Shown here piece by piece: positions 1 through 13,591 of a DNA stretch of 64,000 nt. The translations under genes were made by a program, and so were the position numbers. The notes under the pieces were generated by a model. That model worked only from the letters and a program-made list of their open reading frames with translations. It searched no databases and was not told where the DNA came from. Position 1 is the first letter of the stretch. Each line of letters starts with the position of its first letter. The DNA comes from Planctomycetia bacterium (lineage in GTDB: Bacteria; Planctomycetota; Planctomycetia; Pirellulales; UBA1268), in contig JAPLNR010000065.1 in NCBI GenBank assembly GCA_026401035.1, positions 114,512-178,511 on the forward strand, read 5' to 3'.

Positions 1-51
1 GATGCGCCGACCGGGTGGAAAAAGGGCGGGGCTGCCGTTCTCCGTTGCGAG

Positions 52-1134
52 TCATAGAAATTCGTTCCAACCGCGCTTCTCCAATTCTGCGACCACCCGC
101 CGCACGCCCTCTTCGTGGGCCCTGTCAGCCACGAGCGTGGCGTCCGGCGTGTGCACCACAAGCATATCCTCGAGGCCCATGGTGACGACCAGATGGTTGC
201 CGGTGCCGTGGACGATCGTCCGGACGGAGTCGATCCCGAGATGCCTGCCCACGATCGTATTGCCGTCGGAATCAACGCCCCGCTGGCGGGCCACCGCTGA
301 CCAGCCACCCAGGTCGTCCCATTCGAACGGCGCCTCGATCACGGCCACGTCCGTGGCGTGTTCCAGTACGGCGTAGTCGATCGAGATGCCCTTGATCGCC
401 GCAAACTCCCGGGCGAAGACCGCATCGCGATCGGCGGTCTCCCAGGCGGCCGCAATTTTTTCGAGCCGCTCGAGACACTCCGGCTGATGCGTGGCGAGCG
501 CCTCGAGGATCGTCGCCGCCTTCCAGACGAAGATGCCGGCATTCCAGAGGAAATTTCCGGCTGCCAGGTACTCCTTGGCAACGCTCGCCGGCGGCTTCTC
601 GCGAAACTTGGCCACGCGATGCACGGCGGCCCCGCCCGGCGGCTGCGGCAACGGATCGCCCTGCTGGATGTAGCCGAAGCTTTCGGCCGGGTAGGTCGGC
701 TTGATGCCAAACGTCACGAGCCGGCCGGGGGCTTCGTCGCAGAGCGCCGCAGCCTGCAGGATCGCCTCCCGAAAACGGCCGGCCGGCTTGATCACGTGGT
801 CGGACGGCATCACGGCCATCGTGGCCGCAGGGTCGTGCCGTGCGACCAGGAGCGCCGCGAGGCCGACGCAGGGGGCGGTGTCGCGTTTGCAGGGTTCGCC
901 GACGAGGCCGGCCTCGGGCACGCCCGGCAGTTGGGCATGCACCGCCGGGAGCAGCCGCTGCGACGTGACCACCATCATCCGCTCCGGCGGCACGAGACCG
1001 GCGAGCCGTTCGACCGTGTCTTCGAGCAGGGTCTTTTCACCGGCCAGCGGCAGCAGCTGTTTCGGCAACGCAGCCCGGCTGGCGGGCCAGAAACGGGTGC
1101 CGGATCCACCGGCCATCACGATCGCATGCAGCAT
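52..1134 (-). CDS. manC: Mannose-1-phosphate guanylyltransferase
   Basis: This enzyme makes GDP-mannose from mannose-1-phosphate and GTP, a precursor for surface polysaccharide. The protein has 360 residues. It opens with the nucleotidyltransferase loop VMAGGSGTRFWPASR, followed by PKQLLPL, the mid-domain MPSDHVI motif and FREKP. The length fits the single-domain form without the C-terminal isomerase half of bifunctional ManC/AlgA proteins. It is the last gene of a minus-strand envelope block, 55 bp after the UDP-sugar pyrophosphorylase. The ATG at 1134 directly precedes the conserved N-terminal motif, so the start is secure. Substrate preference for mannose over other hexose phosphates is inferred from the family. 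Confidence 0.9.
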   Translation of the reverse strand: MLHAIVMAGGSGTRFWPASRAALPKQLLPLAGEKTLLEDTVERLAGLVPPERMMVVTSQRLLPAVHAQLPGVPEAGLVGEPCKRDTAPCVGLAALLVARHDPAATMAVMPSDHVIKPAGRFREAILQAAALCDEAPGRLVTFGIKPTYPAESFGYIQQGDPLPQPPGGAAVHRVAKFREKPPASVAKEYLAAGNFLWNAGIFVWKAATILEALATHQPECLERLEKIAAAWETADRDAVFAREFAAIKGISIDYAVLEHATDVAVIEAPFEWDDLGGWSAVARQRGVDSDGNTIVGRHLGIDSVRTIVHGTGNHLVVTMGLEDMLVVHTPDATLVADRAHEEGVRRVVAELEKRGWNEFL

Positions 1135-1189
1135 CAGCCAAGTCCTCCGTGGAGCATCATTGTTTTTCCGAGGGTCTTGATAGAGGGTT

Positions 1190-2647
1190 TCATGAGGGGC
1201 TTTGTCGATCGCAGCCGACGACCAGCGGCTTCTCGATCCGGCTGCCAGACGAAAGCACGCGGTGAATGTCTGTCTCGTCGAGGATGCCGGCGGCGTCGAG
1301 TTCCACGTCGATGCCCTCGGCGACGCTTACGCCGGCCTGGGCGAGCAGCCTGCGGGCATGGTTCACGAGCGCTGCCCGCACGTGCTCGGGCGCGTCGCTG
1401 GCTGAGCCGGCGGGATTCTTGAGCGGCGCAAAACCCTGCTCCGGTTCGATTTCAACCACGCAGACCCGCGCCGCCAAGGGCATGAGGTCGAAGATGAACC
1501 GTTCGAATTTGATCGCGTTGGGCTGCCGCGGTGTCACCAGCCGGCCGGCGTCGTCGAGGAATGCCACCGACTTGTGGGCGAGATGCAGGGGCAGGGAGTC
1601 CGCGGTCGCTGCGGCCCGGTCGAGGAACGACTTCGTGAAGGCATGCACCGCGATGGAGCCGGCGTGGAATCGGAGTCGGCCATCGGGCAGCCGCTCGGCG
1701 GCAAGCGGTCCGGGAAGATCGCTGTATTCGACGACAATGTGCCGGCCGTCGTTCTCCACCACCACGCCGACCCGCTCGGCCGGCTCGCGTTTCCGCACCA
1801 CCTGCGTGGAGAACTCGGCGGCGGTCAGCAGGTGGTAGCCGAGAAACTCCCGGTCGAGCGGCATGGCCAGTGGATTGTCGACCTGGAAACTCACGATCTG
1901 TTCGACGCCGTGCCGTCCAAACCAGTCGAGCCCACCGGTTTCGGCGAGCGCGGTGAGCATGCCACCATGGCCGTCGGGGGCCATTGCCACGTGGTCCGGG
2001 GCGTCGAGCAGCAGCCGTCCGCTGGCGGCATCGATGGCCGGGAGATCGTGCTGCCGAAACACGTGCACGCATTCCGGTGAGAGACCGAGGCAGGGGTGTT
2101 CGCGCAGAAAATCCCGCGTCTCGGCGTCGGTCGCGGAACTGGTCATGATCGCCAGCGGCACGTCGCGGCCGAATCGCCGGCGCACGGCCCGCAACTTTCC
2201 AAACAGCAGTTCGAACAGGCTGGCCTGCGAGACCGGGCCCACCCTGTAAAGCCCTTTCGGCCCGGTGCAGCCGAGCCGGGTGCCCTGACCACCTGCGACA
2301 AGAATCGCGCCGACGGCTCCCGTGGACAGCGCCTGTTCGCCACGGGCTCTGGCCACGGCCGGCGGGATGGAATTTTCTGCAGCGCCCAGCCGCAGGCAGG
2401 GAGGAGTGACGGCCCGGGTCAGCTCGATCGTGGGAGGCAGGACCGCGGTGGTCTGGGCAGCGAGCCGCTGGAGTTCCGAAAACTGCCTCCAGTCGATCAG
2501 GGACAACTGGCCCAGGAGCCGTGCCCGACCGGCGGCGTCGAGCCGATCCCAGGAGGCGAGCACGTGCGTCTGGCCGGCCGCTGCGAGCTGCCGGGAAAGC
2601 GTCTGGGGGACTGCAGATGCGGTTTCGGAAGTTTCGCGATCACTCAT
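1190..2647 (-). CDS. UDP-N-acetylhexosamine pyrophosphorylase, UDPGP family
   Basis: The protein (485 residues) belongs to the UDPGP family, which joins UTP to a sugar 1-phosphate. The motif LVAGGQGTRLGCTGPKG near residue 115 is that of eukaryote-type AGX/UAP enzymes rather than of bacterial GlmU. The middle part carries a conserved FQVDNPLA segment that fits the sugar-binding region. A GTG at 2662 would add five residues. I prefer the ATG at 2647 because it overlaps the stop of a 35-codon frame upstream in an ATGA arrangement, which suggests translational coupling. The product would feed N-acetylhexosamine into cell-surface glycans, together with manC next door. UDP-glucose is the alternative substrate. 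Confidence 0.85.
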   Translation of the reverse strand: MSDRETSETASAVPQTLSRQLAAAGQTHVLASWDRLDAAGRARLLGQLSLIDWRQFSELQRLAAQTTAVLPPTIELTRAVTPPCLRLGAAENSIPPAVARARGEQALSTGAVGAILVAGGQGTRLGCTGPKGLYRVGPVSQASLFELLFGKLRAVRRRFGRDVPLAIMTSSATDAETRDFLREHPCLGLSPECVHVFRQHDLPAIDAASGRLLLDAPDHVAMAPDGHGGMLTALAETGGLDWFGRHGVEQIVSFQVDNPLAMPLDREFLGYHLLTAAEFSTQVVRKREPAERVGVVVENDGRHIVVEYSDLPGPLAAERLPDGRLRFHAGSIAVHAFTKSFLDRAAATADSLPLHLAHKSVAFLDDAGRLVTPRQPNAIKFERFIFDLMPLAARVCVVEIEPEQGFAPLKNPAGSASDAPEHVRAALVNHARRLLAQAGVSVAEGIDVELDAAGILDETDIHRVLSSGSRIEKPLVVGCDRQSPS

Positions 2648-2751
2648 CCGCGCACCCACCACCAGAACAGAAAGCAGAGCAGTGGAAAGCCGATGAAGAT
2701 CACCCCGTAGGTAAAGAGCGTGGTCCAGAGGTGTTCGGGCCAGCGTGCCAT
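2644..2751 (-). CDS. Small membrane peptide, 35 residues
   Basis: This short frame reads MARWPEHLWTTLFTY, then a hydrophobic stretch from about residue 16 to 33 that ends in three tryptophans and VRG. It looks like a single membrane-spanning peptide. Its TGA stop overlaps the ATG of the UDP-sugar pyrophosphorylase (ATGA), and it begins 64 bp after the stop of the membrane-protein gene upstream, so it fits within the transcription unit. No clear Shine-Dalgarno site precedes it. I do not recognise a family. It could be a real micropeptide or a leader whose translation couples to the next gene. Confidence 0.5.
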   Translation of the reverse strand: MARWPEHLWTTLFTYGVIFIGFPLLCFLFWWWVRG

Positions 2752-2815
2752 GAATGGAAAGCCGATCGGAAAAAGTCGGAGTCAGGGTTGGACGGAGATT
2801 GGACGGAGACGGGGT

Positions 2816-3688
2816 TTAGACGGGGGACGTCACGAAGACATCGACAGGAATTTCAAACGCCTCCTCGGCCGGTTCGTCGAGCCGGCATTCGACCCGCATG
2901 CCCCAGGGCAGAACCTCAGCGGCCGACACAAGCGCCTCCACGCCATCGTATGCGGTGGTCACCTCAACGACGGGCATCTGGGCAAACGGCGGGCAGAAGC
3001 CGACGTGGCCGGAGGCGGTGCGGGCGCCTTGCGGCACGGCCAGCGAGAGCGTGCCGCGCAGGGAGTCATGGCCGGCGGCCTCGTAACGCTCGAAACGCTG
3101 CGTGAGGTGGCCGGGGCAGGGAAGAGCGGTCGCGGCTGCCGGAGAGAAAACCGAGTCGACGGTTTGTGGTGCCTGCCAGGGCCGCGGGCCGCCGGCCGGC
3201 GCTGCCCGGCTGTCGGCCGGCCAGCGGCTGGCCGCCCGCCGTGCCGAGGGATTCCGGATCCCCACCAGCCAGGGGCCGGCAACCGTCGTTCCGACAAAGA
3301 GCAAGGCCGCCACGAACGATAGGGCCTCGGGCGGCGTCGCCAGCCGCGGCGGCATGGCGACCGCCGCCAACGCGAGCACGAGCCCGGTCCGCGCCGCGAG
3401 AGACCAGGGCAGCCCACCTGCCGCGTTGCCCGCCGCCCGCGACATGACGTCGACCACGAGCACGAGCCCCACACCGGCGGCGGCGACGGCGAGAAGGCCG
3501 GCCGGCCCGGGTGGGAATTCAAAGCCGCTCGTCAGCCGCCGGCCGCAGAGCACGAGTCCGCAGGCCAGCACCATCGCGGCCGTCAACGCCGCGGCCGCAC
3601 CGAAGAATGCCTGCTCAAGCGTGCCTACGGCCGGCAGCGTTTCCGCTCGTGGCGAACCACCGCGTTCCAGCCAGGTTGCAAAAAACAC
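2816..3688 (-). CDS. Hypothetical multi-pass membrane protein
   Basis: The protein has 290 residues and begins at a GTG six bases after the metK stop, so it is almost certainly cotranscribed with metK. The N-terminal half has about four hydrophobic segments (roughly residues 27-48, 60-82, 100-118 and 125-145). The C-terminal half (about 175-290) is soluble and beta-rich in character and should lie on one face of the membrane. I see no catalytic motif and recognise no family. Its place between metK and the sugar-nucleotide genes suggests an envelope role, but that is context only. Confidence 0.7.
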   Translation of the reverse strand: MFFATWLERGGSPRAETLPAVGTLEQAFFGAAAALTAAMVLACGLVLCGRRLTSGFEFPPGPAGLLAVAAAGVGLVLVVDVMSRAAGNAAGGLPWSLAARTGLVLALAAVAMPPRLATPPEALSFVAALLFVGTTVAGPWLVGIRNPSARRAASRWPADSRAAPAGGPRPWQAPQTVDSVFSPAAATALPCPGHLTQRFERYEAAGHDSLRGTLSLAVPQGARTASGHVGFCPPFAQMPVVEVTTAYDGVEALVSAAEVLPWGMRVECRLDEPAEEAFEIPVDVFVTSPV

Positions 3689-3694
3689 GAACGA

Positions 3695-4873
<1,179 letters not shown>

Positions 4874-4964
4874 GGCTGCTGCCTTCTGCGTAAAAGAGGG
4901 AGGGAGTTTCAGAAATGGTCCGGTGAACGTGCCGGCGGGAGAACACGCCCGCCGAGGCCTGCGA

Positions 4965-6299
4965 TTATCGGGGGAGCGGCATTTCTTGGCAACCGGTCTC
5001 TCCCGGTTTGGCGGGACTGAGCCGGGAGAGGATGAGCGCGGCCGTCGCCGCCGTGGCACCGCGCCGCGCCGAGACCGTGGCCGCCGCACGGCCGCCGAGG
5101 GCTCGCGCCCAGGCGGGGTCGTCGAGGCAGCGTTTCAGGAAGGCCCGCAGGGCCGCCCCATCGGCGACGATTTCGGCCGCATCGGCCTCATGGAGCACGC
5201 GGACCTCGTCCTGGAAGTTGCGGGTGTGCGGGCCGAAGCAGACGGCTACGCCGTAGGCGGCCGGTTCGAGCATGTTCTGACCGCCCCGCTTCCCGTCGAG
5301 GCTGCCGCCGACGAAGGCGATCGCCGCCGTGCCCCACCACCAGCCGAGCTCACCGGTTGCATCCACCAGCAGGATGCGGGCCGCCGGGTCGGCGCCGGCG
5401 CGATCCAGCAGGCTGCGCTTCTGCCACCGCAGGCCCGTTCCATCGAGCAGGGCCGTGATCTCGGGCGTCCGTTCGACGTGCCGGGGCACGATCACGAGCC
5501 GCAGCCGTGGATGCCCAGCCGCGAGGGACCGGAAGGCAGCGATCGCGAATTGTTCCTCCGGAGCCTGCGTGCTGCCTGCCAGGAAGACGATGTCGTCGTC
5601 ACCGATGCCAGCCAGTTGCTGCAGCCGCGAGACGTCGGCTGCATGGCGATCGCCCTTCACGCCGTCGAACTTCATCGAACCGGTGACGGTCACGTCGCCG
5701 GCCCCCAGCGACACGAACCGGTCGGCGTCCTGCTGCGACCGCGCGGCCACGAGCGACACCCTCTGGAGCATCCGCCCGACGAGTGGCCGAATCCGCGCGT
5801 AGCCAGCCGCGCTCCGCCCGCTCATCCGCGCGTTCGCGACGATGATCGGAAGATTCCGGGCGCGGGTGCGGGCGAGCAGATTCGGCCAGAGTTCGAGTTC
5901 GCCGAGGACGAGGAGGTCGGGCCGAACGCGGTCGAGCACGTTGTCGACGGCCCAGGTGAAGTCGAGCGGGCAGGGAAACGTGCGGTCAGGGCCGAAGCGC
6001 CGGGCCGCCACGTCGAGGCCGGTCGTGGTGCTGCTCGAGATCACGCACTCGACGGGCCGGCCGCTGGCATCCGCCTGCCGCCCCAGTTCGGCGGCAAGCG
6101 ACGCGAGCAACTGCACCTCCCCGACGCTCACGCCATGCAGCCAGATCCGCGGCACTCCATCTCGCCGCGGCACCGGCACAACGGCCCCGGTGAACCGCGT
6201 CCAAGGCGCCGCCACCGGTCGTGCGCCCGAGAACCTTCTCCATGCCACCCAGGGCAGAAGAAGCACGAACGCGAGCATGTAAACGATATTGAGAACCAT
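4965..6299 (-). CDS. waaA: 3-deoxy-D-manno-octulosonic acid transferase
   Basis: WaaA (family GT30) transfers Kdo from CMP-Kdo to the lipid A precursor at the inner face of the cytoplasmic membrane. The 444-residue protein has an N-terminal membrane anchor (about residues 3-20), then [20 protein letters not shown], the [10 protein letters not shown] motif and a C-terminal half with [12 protein letters not shown] and [20 protein letters not shown]. These match Kdo transferases along the whole length. Its presence is direct evidence for lipopolysaccharide synthesis in this planctomycete. It lies between secA (210 bp upstream) and metK on the same strand. Confidence 0.93.
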   Translation of the reverse strand: MVLNIVYMLAFVLLLPWVAWRRFSGARPVAAPWTRFTGAVVPVPRRDGVPRIWLHGVSVGEVQLLASLAAELGRQADASGRPVECVISSSTTTGLDVAARRFGPDRTFPCPLDFTWAVDNVLDRVRPDLLVLGELELWPNLLARTRARNLPIIVANARMSGRSAAGYARIRPLVGRMLQRVSLVAARSQQDADRFVSLGAGDVTVTGSMKFDGVKGDRHAADVSRLQQLAGIGDDDIVFLAGSTQAPEEQFAIAAFRSLAAGHPRLRLVIVPRHVERTPEITALLDGTGLRWQKRSLLDRAGADPAARILLVDATGELGWWWGTAAIAFVGGSLDGKRGGQNMLEPAAYGVAVCFGPHTRNFQDEVRVLHEADAAEIVADGAALRAFLKRCLDDPAWARALGGRAAATVSARRGATAATAALILSRLSPAKPGETGCQEMPLPR

Positions 6300-6509
6300 G
6301 AACTACTTCGTGTCACTCAGTACCACTCACGGAAGTGCAATGCAGGATGCGATGCCTCCCGCCGGCAACGGGATGTCGCCAAGGGGGCGAAGTCCAGGCT
6401 GGCACGGCCCGCGTGAAACCAGATGCTGAACGCCGGGAGCGGCGGCAATGCGGGCATGCTCGAAGTGCCGCCCCTCTGTCCGGTTCGGCAGGTTGCACGC
6501 CGGCCGCCA

Positions 6510-9824
<3,315 letters not shown>

Positions 9825-10037
9825 TGGATATCGGGTGGCCGGAGCCAGATGACCGGAGGCGGAGGTGCGGGCAGGGCGGGCGGAGGCCGGCACAGGCCCG
9901 GAGGCCTGCGAGCCAAAGAACATTCTCGTGCCCGGGCTTGGCGTGGGTCAAGGCGATTCGCCCGGTTACACTCCGTGAACTTGGAACGGGCCGATGCGGC
10001 GAGCGGAGTTCTTCGAGAAACGGCGACAGCGACAGGC

Positions 10038-10847
10038 ATGACTCACGTTCGCGATCTCTCCGGTCAACTCCTGTTCCTGGGCACGGGCACGAGTGTCGGC
10101 GTGCCCGTGGTGGGCTGCGGCTGTGGCACATGCCGCAGCGACGACCCGCGGAACAGCCGCACGCGGACCAGCGTCGTGCTCGGCCTGCCCGGCGGCACGC
10201 TCCTCGTCGACACGACCCCCGACCTCCGTAGCCAGCTCCTGCGGGAACGGATCGGCCGGGTCGACGCGATCCTCTACACACACGACCACGTCGACCACGT
10301 CTACGGTCTCGACGACGTCCGGCCGATCTGTTTTCAGTCCGGCGGGCCGATCACCGCGTTTTGCGAGGAGCGAGTGGAACGGCGGATCCGCCGGGCCTTC
10401 GACTATGCCTTCGAGCCGCTGCCGGTGCCGGGTGGCGGAGTGCCGAAGATCGAGTTTGCGCGGATCTCCGCGGAGCCCTTCGAGTTGCTCGGGATGCAGG
10501 TGATTCCGCTGCGGTTGCGGCACGGTGTGTTTGACGTGCTCGGGTTTCGTTTCGGAAACCTGGCCTATTGCACCGACACGAACCTGATCCCCGACGAAAC
10601 CTGGCCGCTGCTCGAGGGCGTCGACACGCTGATCCTCGACTGCCTGCGGCCGACGCGCCACCCGACCCATTTTTCACTCGCGGAGTCGCTGGCGGCGGCG
10701 CGGCGCGTCGGCGCCCGTCGCACGCTGTTGGTTCACATGGCGCATGACATCGAGCATGCGGCCGTCTCCGCCACGTTGCCCATGGGTGTCGAACTCGCGT
10801 ATGACGGACTCGCGGTGCCGCTCGTCGAGGTGATCACCGCGACGTGA
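10038..10847 (+). CDS. PhnP-like metallo-beta-lactamase-fold phosphodiesterase
   Basis: The 269-residue protein starts with FLGTGTSVGVPVVGCGC and carries the metal-binding signature YTHDHVDHVYGLDD, then a later CTDTN and a C-terminal LVHMAHDIEH. This is the PhnP/RNase Z-like branch of the metallo-beta-lactamase fold, whose members hydrolyse cyclic phosphodiesters. Cysteines in GCGCGTC near the N-terminus resemble the extra structural metal site of PhnP. No phosphonate genes are nearby, so the substrate is unknown. The ATG at 10038 sits just before the conserved region; longer open sequence upstream is antisense to secA. It ends back to back with trpD, with no spacer. Confidence 0.85.
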   Translation: MTHVRDLSGQLLFLGTGTSVGVPVVGCGCGTCRSDDPRNSRTRTSVVLGLPGGTLLVDTTPDLRSQLLRERIGRVDAILYTHDHVDHVYGLDDVRPICFQSGGPITAFCEERVERRIRRAFDYAFEPLPVPGGGVPKIEFARISAEPFELLGMQVIPLRLRHGVFDVLGFRFGNLAYCTDTNLIPDETWPLLEGVDTLILDCLRPTRHPTHFSLAESLAAARRVGARRTLLVHMAHDIEHAAVSATLPMGVELAYDGLAVPLVEVITAT

Positions 10848-11903
10848 TCACGCCCGCTCCTCAGCGGGAGTGCCGTGCGAGCCGGCGGCCAACTGATCCA
10901 GTTTCCGGGCGGCCGCGCCGGAATCGATGGCTGTTTCGGCGCGGCTGCGCGCGGCTTTCAGGTCGGGGGCCTGGCCCGCCGCCCAGAGCACGGCCGCGGC
11001 ATTCAAGAGGACGATGTCGCGGCGCGGCCCGGGTGCACCGGAGAGCACCGCGCGGATGGCGGCTGCGCTTTCGGCTGGGCCAGCCACGGCCAGATCCTCG
11101 AGCCTTGCGGCCGGCTGTGTCGGCAGGCCGAAGTCCTCGGGAGTCCAGCGGTGCTGAACCGTTCCGGCCGGCGACACGTCAATGACGGCGGTCGGCCCGA
11201 AGAGGCTCACTTCGTCGAACGCCTGCTCGTCGTCGCCCGCGATGCCGCCGGAGACCACGAGCACCCGCTGTGCACCGAGCAGCATGGCGGCCTGCGCCAT
11301 CGGCTCCCGCGCCGCCGGACGGCCCACGCCGATCACCTGCACCGTGGCAGCGGCGGGATTGCAGAGTGGCCCGACCAGATTGAAGACGGTCGGCCGTCCG
11401 AGCGACCTCCGCAGCGGTCCCACGCGGGCCAGCGCCGGATGATGAACGGGCGCGAGGCAGAAACACAGGCCGATCTGATCGAGGCAGTGCGCGGCCGTCT
11501 CCGGAGACGCATCGATGCGCACGCCGAGTTGCTCGAGCACGTCGCCGGAGCCCGTTCGGCTCGAGACGGCGCGGTTGCCATGTTTCGCCACCGGCAGCCC
11601 CGTGGCCGCCGCGACGATCGCGGCGGCCGTCGAGATATTGAACGATCCGGAGCCATCGCCGCCGGTGCCGCAGGTGTCGGCCACGATTCGCTGCCGGCTC
11701 GCCACGGGCAGCATCCGCGCCCGCAGCGCCGTCGCCACTCCCGCAATCTCGTCGGCCGACTCGCCAAGGGCCGCGAGAGCCAGCAGCCAGCGGCCAAACG
11801 CGTCGAGATCGACCGCCCCTTCGAGCACTCGGTCGACGAGCCGCGTCGTCTCCTCCCGGGAGCCGCGGATGCCACGCCCCAGATGCTCGATGACGGCTTC
11901 CAT
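10848..11903 (-). CDS. trpD: Anthranilate phosphoribosyltransferase
   Basis: TrpD joins anthranilate to phosphoribosyl pyrophosphate in tryptophan synthesis. The 351-residue protein contains DTCGTGGDGSGSFNIST (PRPP-binding glycine-rich loop) and KHGNRAVSSRTGSGDVLE (anthranilate site), both complete. The chosen ATG at 11903 aligns with the usual N-terminal helix; an earlier ATG at 11984 would add 27 poorly conserved residues. No other trp genes are present, so the pathway is scattered here, which is common in planctomycetes. The gene is divergent from the nucleoside hydrolase, sharing an intergenic region of roughly 140 bp. Confidence 0.93.
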   Translation of the reverse strand: MEAVIEHLGRGIRGSREETTRLVDRVLEGAVDLDAFGRWLLALAALGESADEIAGVATALRARMLPVASRQRIVADTCGTGGDGSGSFNISTAAAIVAAATGLPVAKHGNRAVSSRTGSGDVLEQLGVRIDASPETAAHCLDQIGLCFCLAPVHHPALARVGPLRRSLGRPTVFNLVGPLCNPAAATVQVIGVGRPAAREPMAQAAMLLGAQRVLVVSGGIAGDDEQAFDEVSLFGPTAVIDVSPAGTVQHRWTPEDFGLPTQPAARLEDLAVAGPAESAAAIRAVLSGAPGPRRDIVLLNAAAVLWAAGQAPDLKAARSRAETAIDSGAAARKLDQLAAGSHGTPAEERA

Positions 11904-12046
11904 GTCGCTGCTGCCGGCTGTGTCTTTCGTCCGATCGATGGGATTGGGCAAGGAAATAGTGCTCCTGTCCGCGGTCGCCGCCATTACCGTTTCATTTCAG
12001 ATACTATTGCAGCCTACACAACGCCCCCTTCGGAGACCCCCTGACC

Positions 12047-12985
12047 GTGCCCCGCAAGGTGATTCTCGACATCGATCCGGGAATAGACGATGCCGTGGCG
12101 CTGGTCATGGCCCTGTTCGATCCACGGCTGGAAGTGCTGGCGGTGACGGCGACGGGGGGCAACGTGCCCGCCGAACAGGCCACGGCCAACCTGCAGGCGC
12201 TCGTCGGCCTGCTCGATCCGCCGCGGCTCCCGCGGCTGGGGCTCGCCCCCGCCGACACGGCCCTGCCGGAGAAGCCGTTCAACATGCACGGCGCCGACGG
12301 CCTCGGCGGCATCAACCTGCCTCGGGCCCAACTCCACGGCGGGCACGTCTCGGAAAAAGTGATCTGGGAGACGCTCCGGGCTCACCCCCGGGAGATCACG
12401 ATCGTGGCGCTGGGGCCGCTCACCAACCTCTCGCGGGTGCTCACCCGCGATCCGTCGATCGTGGAACTGATCGGCGAGGTGGTCATCGCCGGGGGCACGG
12501 TGCAGGGTGCCGGCAACGTCACGCCCGTCGTCGACTTCAATTTTTATTGCGATCCCCGGGCTGCCCGGCATGTCGTGCGCGAGCCCGTCACCAAGACGCT
12601 CGTGCCGCTCGAGACCACGGGGCAGGTGATCTTCGGCTTCGACCTGCTCGACCAGCTGCCGGATGACTCGTCGCGGGCCGGCGACATCCTGCGACGGATG
12701 CTGCCGCACGCGTTTCGGGCCCACCGTCAACTGCTCGGCAGTGAAGGGATCAGCATGCACGATGTCGTCGCGCTGGTCGCCGTGACAAACCCCGAACTCT
12801 TCGAGCGGACGACCGTGGCCGCCGATGTCGAGACCGGAGGCGAACTCACCGCCGGCATGCTCGTGGTCGATCGCCGCACCGTGCGGCAGTGGCGGCCCAA
12901 CCTCGATCTGCTCGTCAATTGCGACGTGCCGGCCGTCAAGGACTGCATCCTCCGCGGTCTGGCAGTGGCTGGCGCTGGAACCTGA
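12047..12985 (+). CDS. Inosine/uridine-preferring nucleoside hydrolase
   Basis: The enzyme hydrolyses the N-glycosidic bond of ribonucleosides for base salvage. The 312-residue product starts at a GTG and opens with ILDIDPGIDDAVAL, the aspartate cluster that binds calcium and the ribose. It also has NMHGADGLGG, VALGPLTNLSR, VDFNFYCDP and the late SMHDVVA carrying the last metal aspartate. All metal ligands of the family appear to be present. Base specificity cannot be read from the sequence. A short palindrome follows 18 bases after the stop. Confidence 0.9.
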   Translation: MPRKVILDIDPGIDDAVALVMALFDPRLEVLAVTATGGNVPAEQATANLQALVGLLDPPRLPRLGLAPADTALPEKPFNMHGADGLGGINLPRAQLHGGHVSEKVIWETLRAHPREITIVALGPLTNLSRVLTRDPSIVELIGEVVIAGGTVQGAGNVTPVVDFNFYCDPRAARHVVREPVTKTLVPLETTGQVIFGFDLLDQLPDDSSRAGDILRRMLPHAFRAHRQLLGSEGISMHDVVALVAVTNPELFERTTVAADVETGGELTAGMLVVDRRTVRQWRPNLDLLVNCDVPAVKDCILRGLAVAGAGT

Positions 12986-13003
12986 GGCCGGCCCACGGGC
13001 AGA

Positions 13004-13019
13004 ACAGGCTTCAGCCTGT
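13004..13019. repeat. Short palindrome, GACAGGCTTCAGCCTGTC family
   Basis: The sequence ACAGGCTTCAGCCTGT forms a tight stem-loop 18 bases after the nucleoside hydrolase stop. It is one of several copies in the window. Here it also marks the left edge of the decayed insertion sequence, whose upstream flank resembles the one at 63851-63897. Confidence 0.7.
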
Positions 13020-13020
13020 C

Positions 13021-13300
13021 ACACTCCTGCTCGGCACAAGATGTGCGCTACGCCAGGCAAGCATCGCAAGAAGATCCATGAGCCCAAGAGCCCAAGGTCA
13101 TGGGAGTCAAGGATTTCAAGAAGCTCTTGCCGCTCTTGGAGCGGCTGCACTCTCGACGGCTGCGTCGCTCCTCAAGCGCAAGACCGGCAGCGGCATGGTG
13201 AAGTGGCGGCTCCACCGCACTTCGAGGTCGATCGCTCGGTCCCGATCCGCATTGATGTCACCCGACGGGCCGGCCTCTGGACCGGCCGCAAGCCGACGCC
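13021..13300 (+). pseudogene. Decayed insertion-sequence transposase remnant
   Basis: From about 13047 the DNA matches the transposase start at 63947 (the codons for GKRRKKI-EP in near identity), and the upstream flank TCGGCACAAGATGTGCGC matches the flank of that gene. An 8-bp tandem duplication (GAGCCCAA twice, near 13080-13095) shifts the frame; after it the original frame resumes as GVKDFKKLLPLLERLH. About 120 bases on, a second segment reads VKWRLH and then, after another frameshift, HFEVDRSVPIRIDVT, which I recognise as typical of the middle of planctomycete IS4-like transposases. The part in between is deleted. This is a dead copy of the element entering at the right edge of the window. 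Confidence 0.65.
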
Positions 13301-13443
13301 GCGGAGCGCGCTGCAGGTTTTGGGAAATGGTCTGCTTCTCCATCTGCGGGCTCGCCAGCGAGGAGGAACTGCTTGCCCACAAAAGGGAAGTTGCAACTGC
13401 AACCTCCCGATTCATGAACGCGGCCCGGTCGATGTGATCGACA

Positions 13444-13541
13444 GGCTGAAGCTCGACGAGCGTCTGCATTTTCGACCTTCTGAGGTTGGCAGCTCCGTAG
13501 GTCGTCAGCGGAGAAAATGCAGCGCGAAGGAGACTTCTGCC
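13444..13541 (+). ncRNA. Structured dispersed element, copy 1
   Basis: Invariant ends GAAGCTCGACGAGCG and AAGGAGACTTCTGCCG flank a stem CTGCATTTTC (13464-13473) with GAAAATGCAG (13513-13522). Inside are two small hairpins, ACCT/AGGT and CTCCG/CGGAG. The outer ends pair as GGCTGAAG with CTTCTGCC, with one mismatch. Three other copies lie at 19793, 32339 and 36735. Whether it is transcribed is unknown; it could instead be a mobile DNA hairpin. Confidence 0.5.
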
Positions 13542-13591
13542 GCCGGCGACCAATGCGGTATGACAGCACATGCGCGGCCATGGCAGGTCAT

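Noticed and set aside
4874..4964. SAM riboswitch upstream of metK
   Set aside because: The 91-bp spacer is too short and shows no recognisable conserved core.
13116..13571. A 151-codon minus frame over the insertion-sequence remnant
   Set aside because: Its sequence is a mixture of the structured element and decayed transposase read backwards, with no support.
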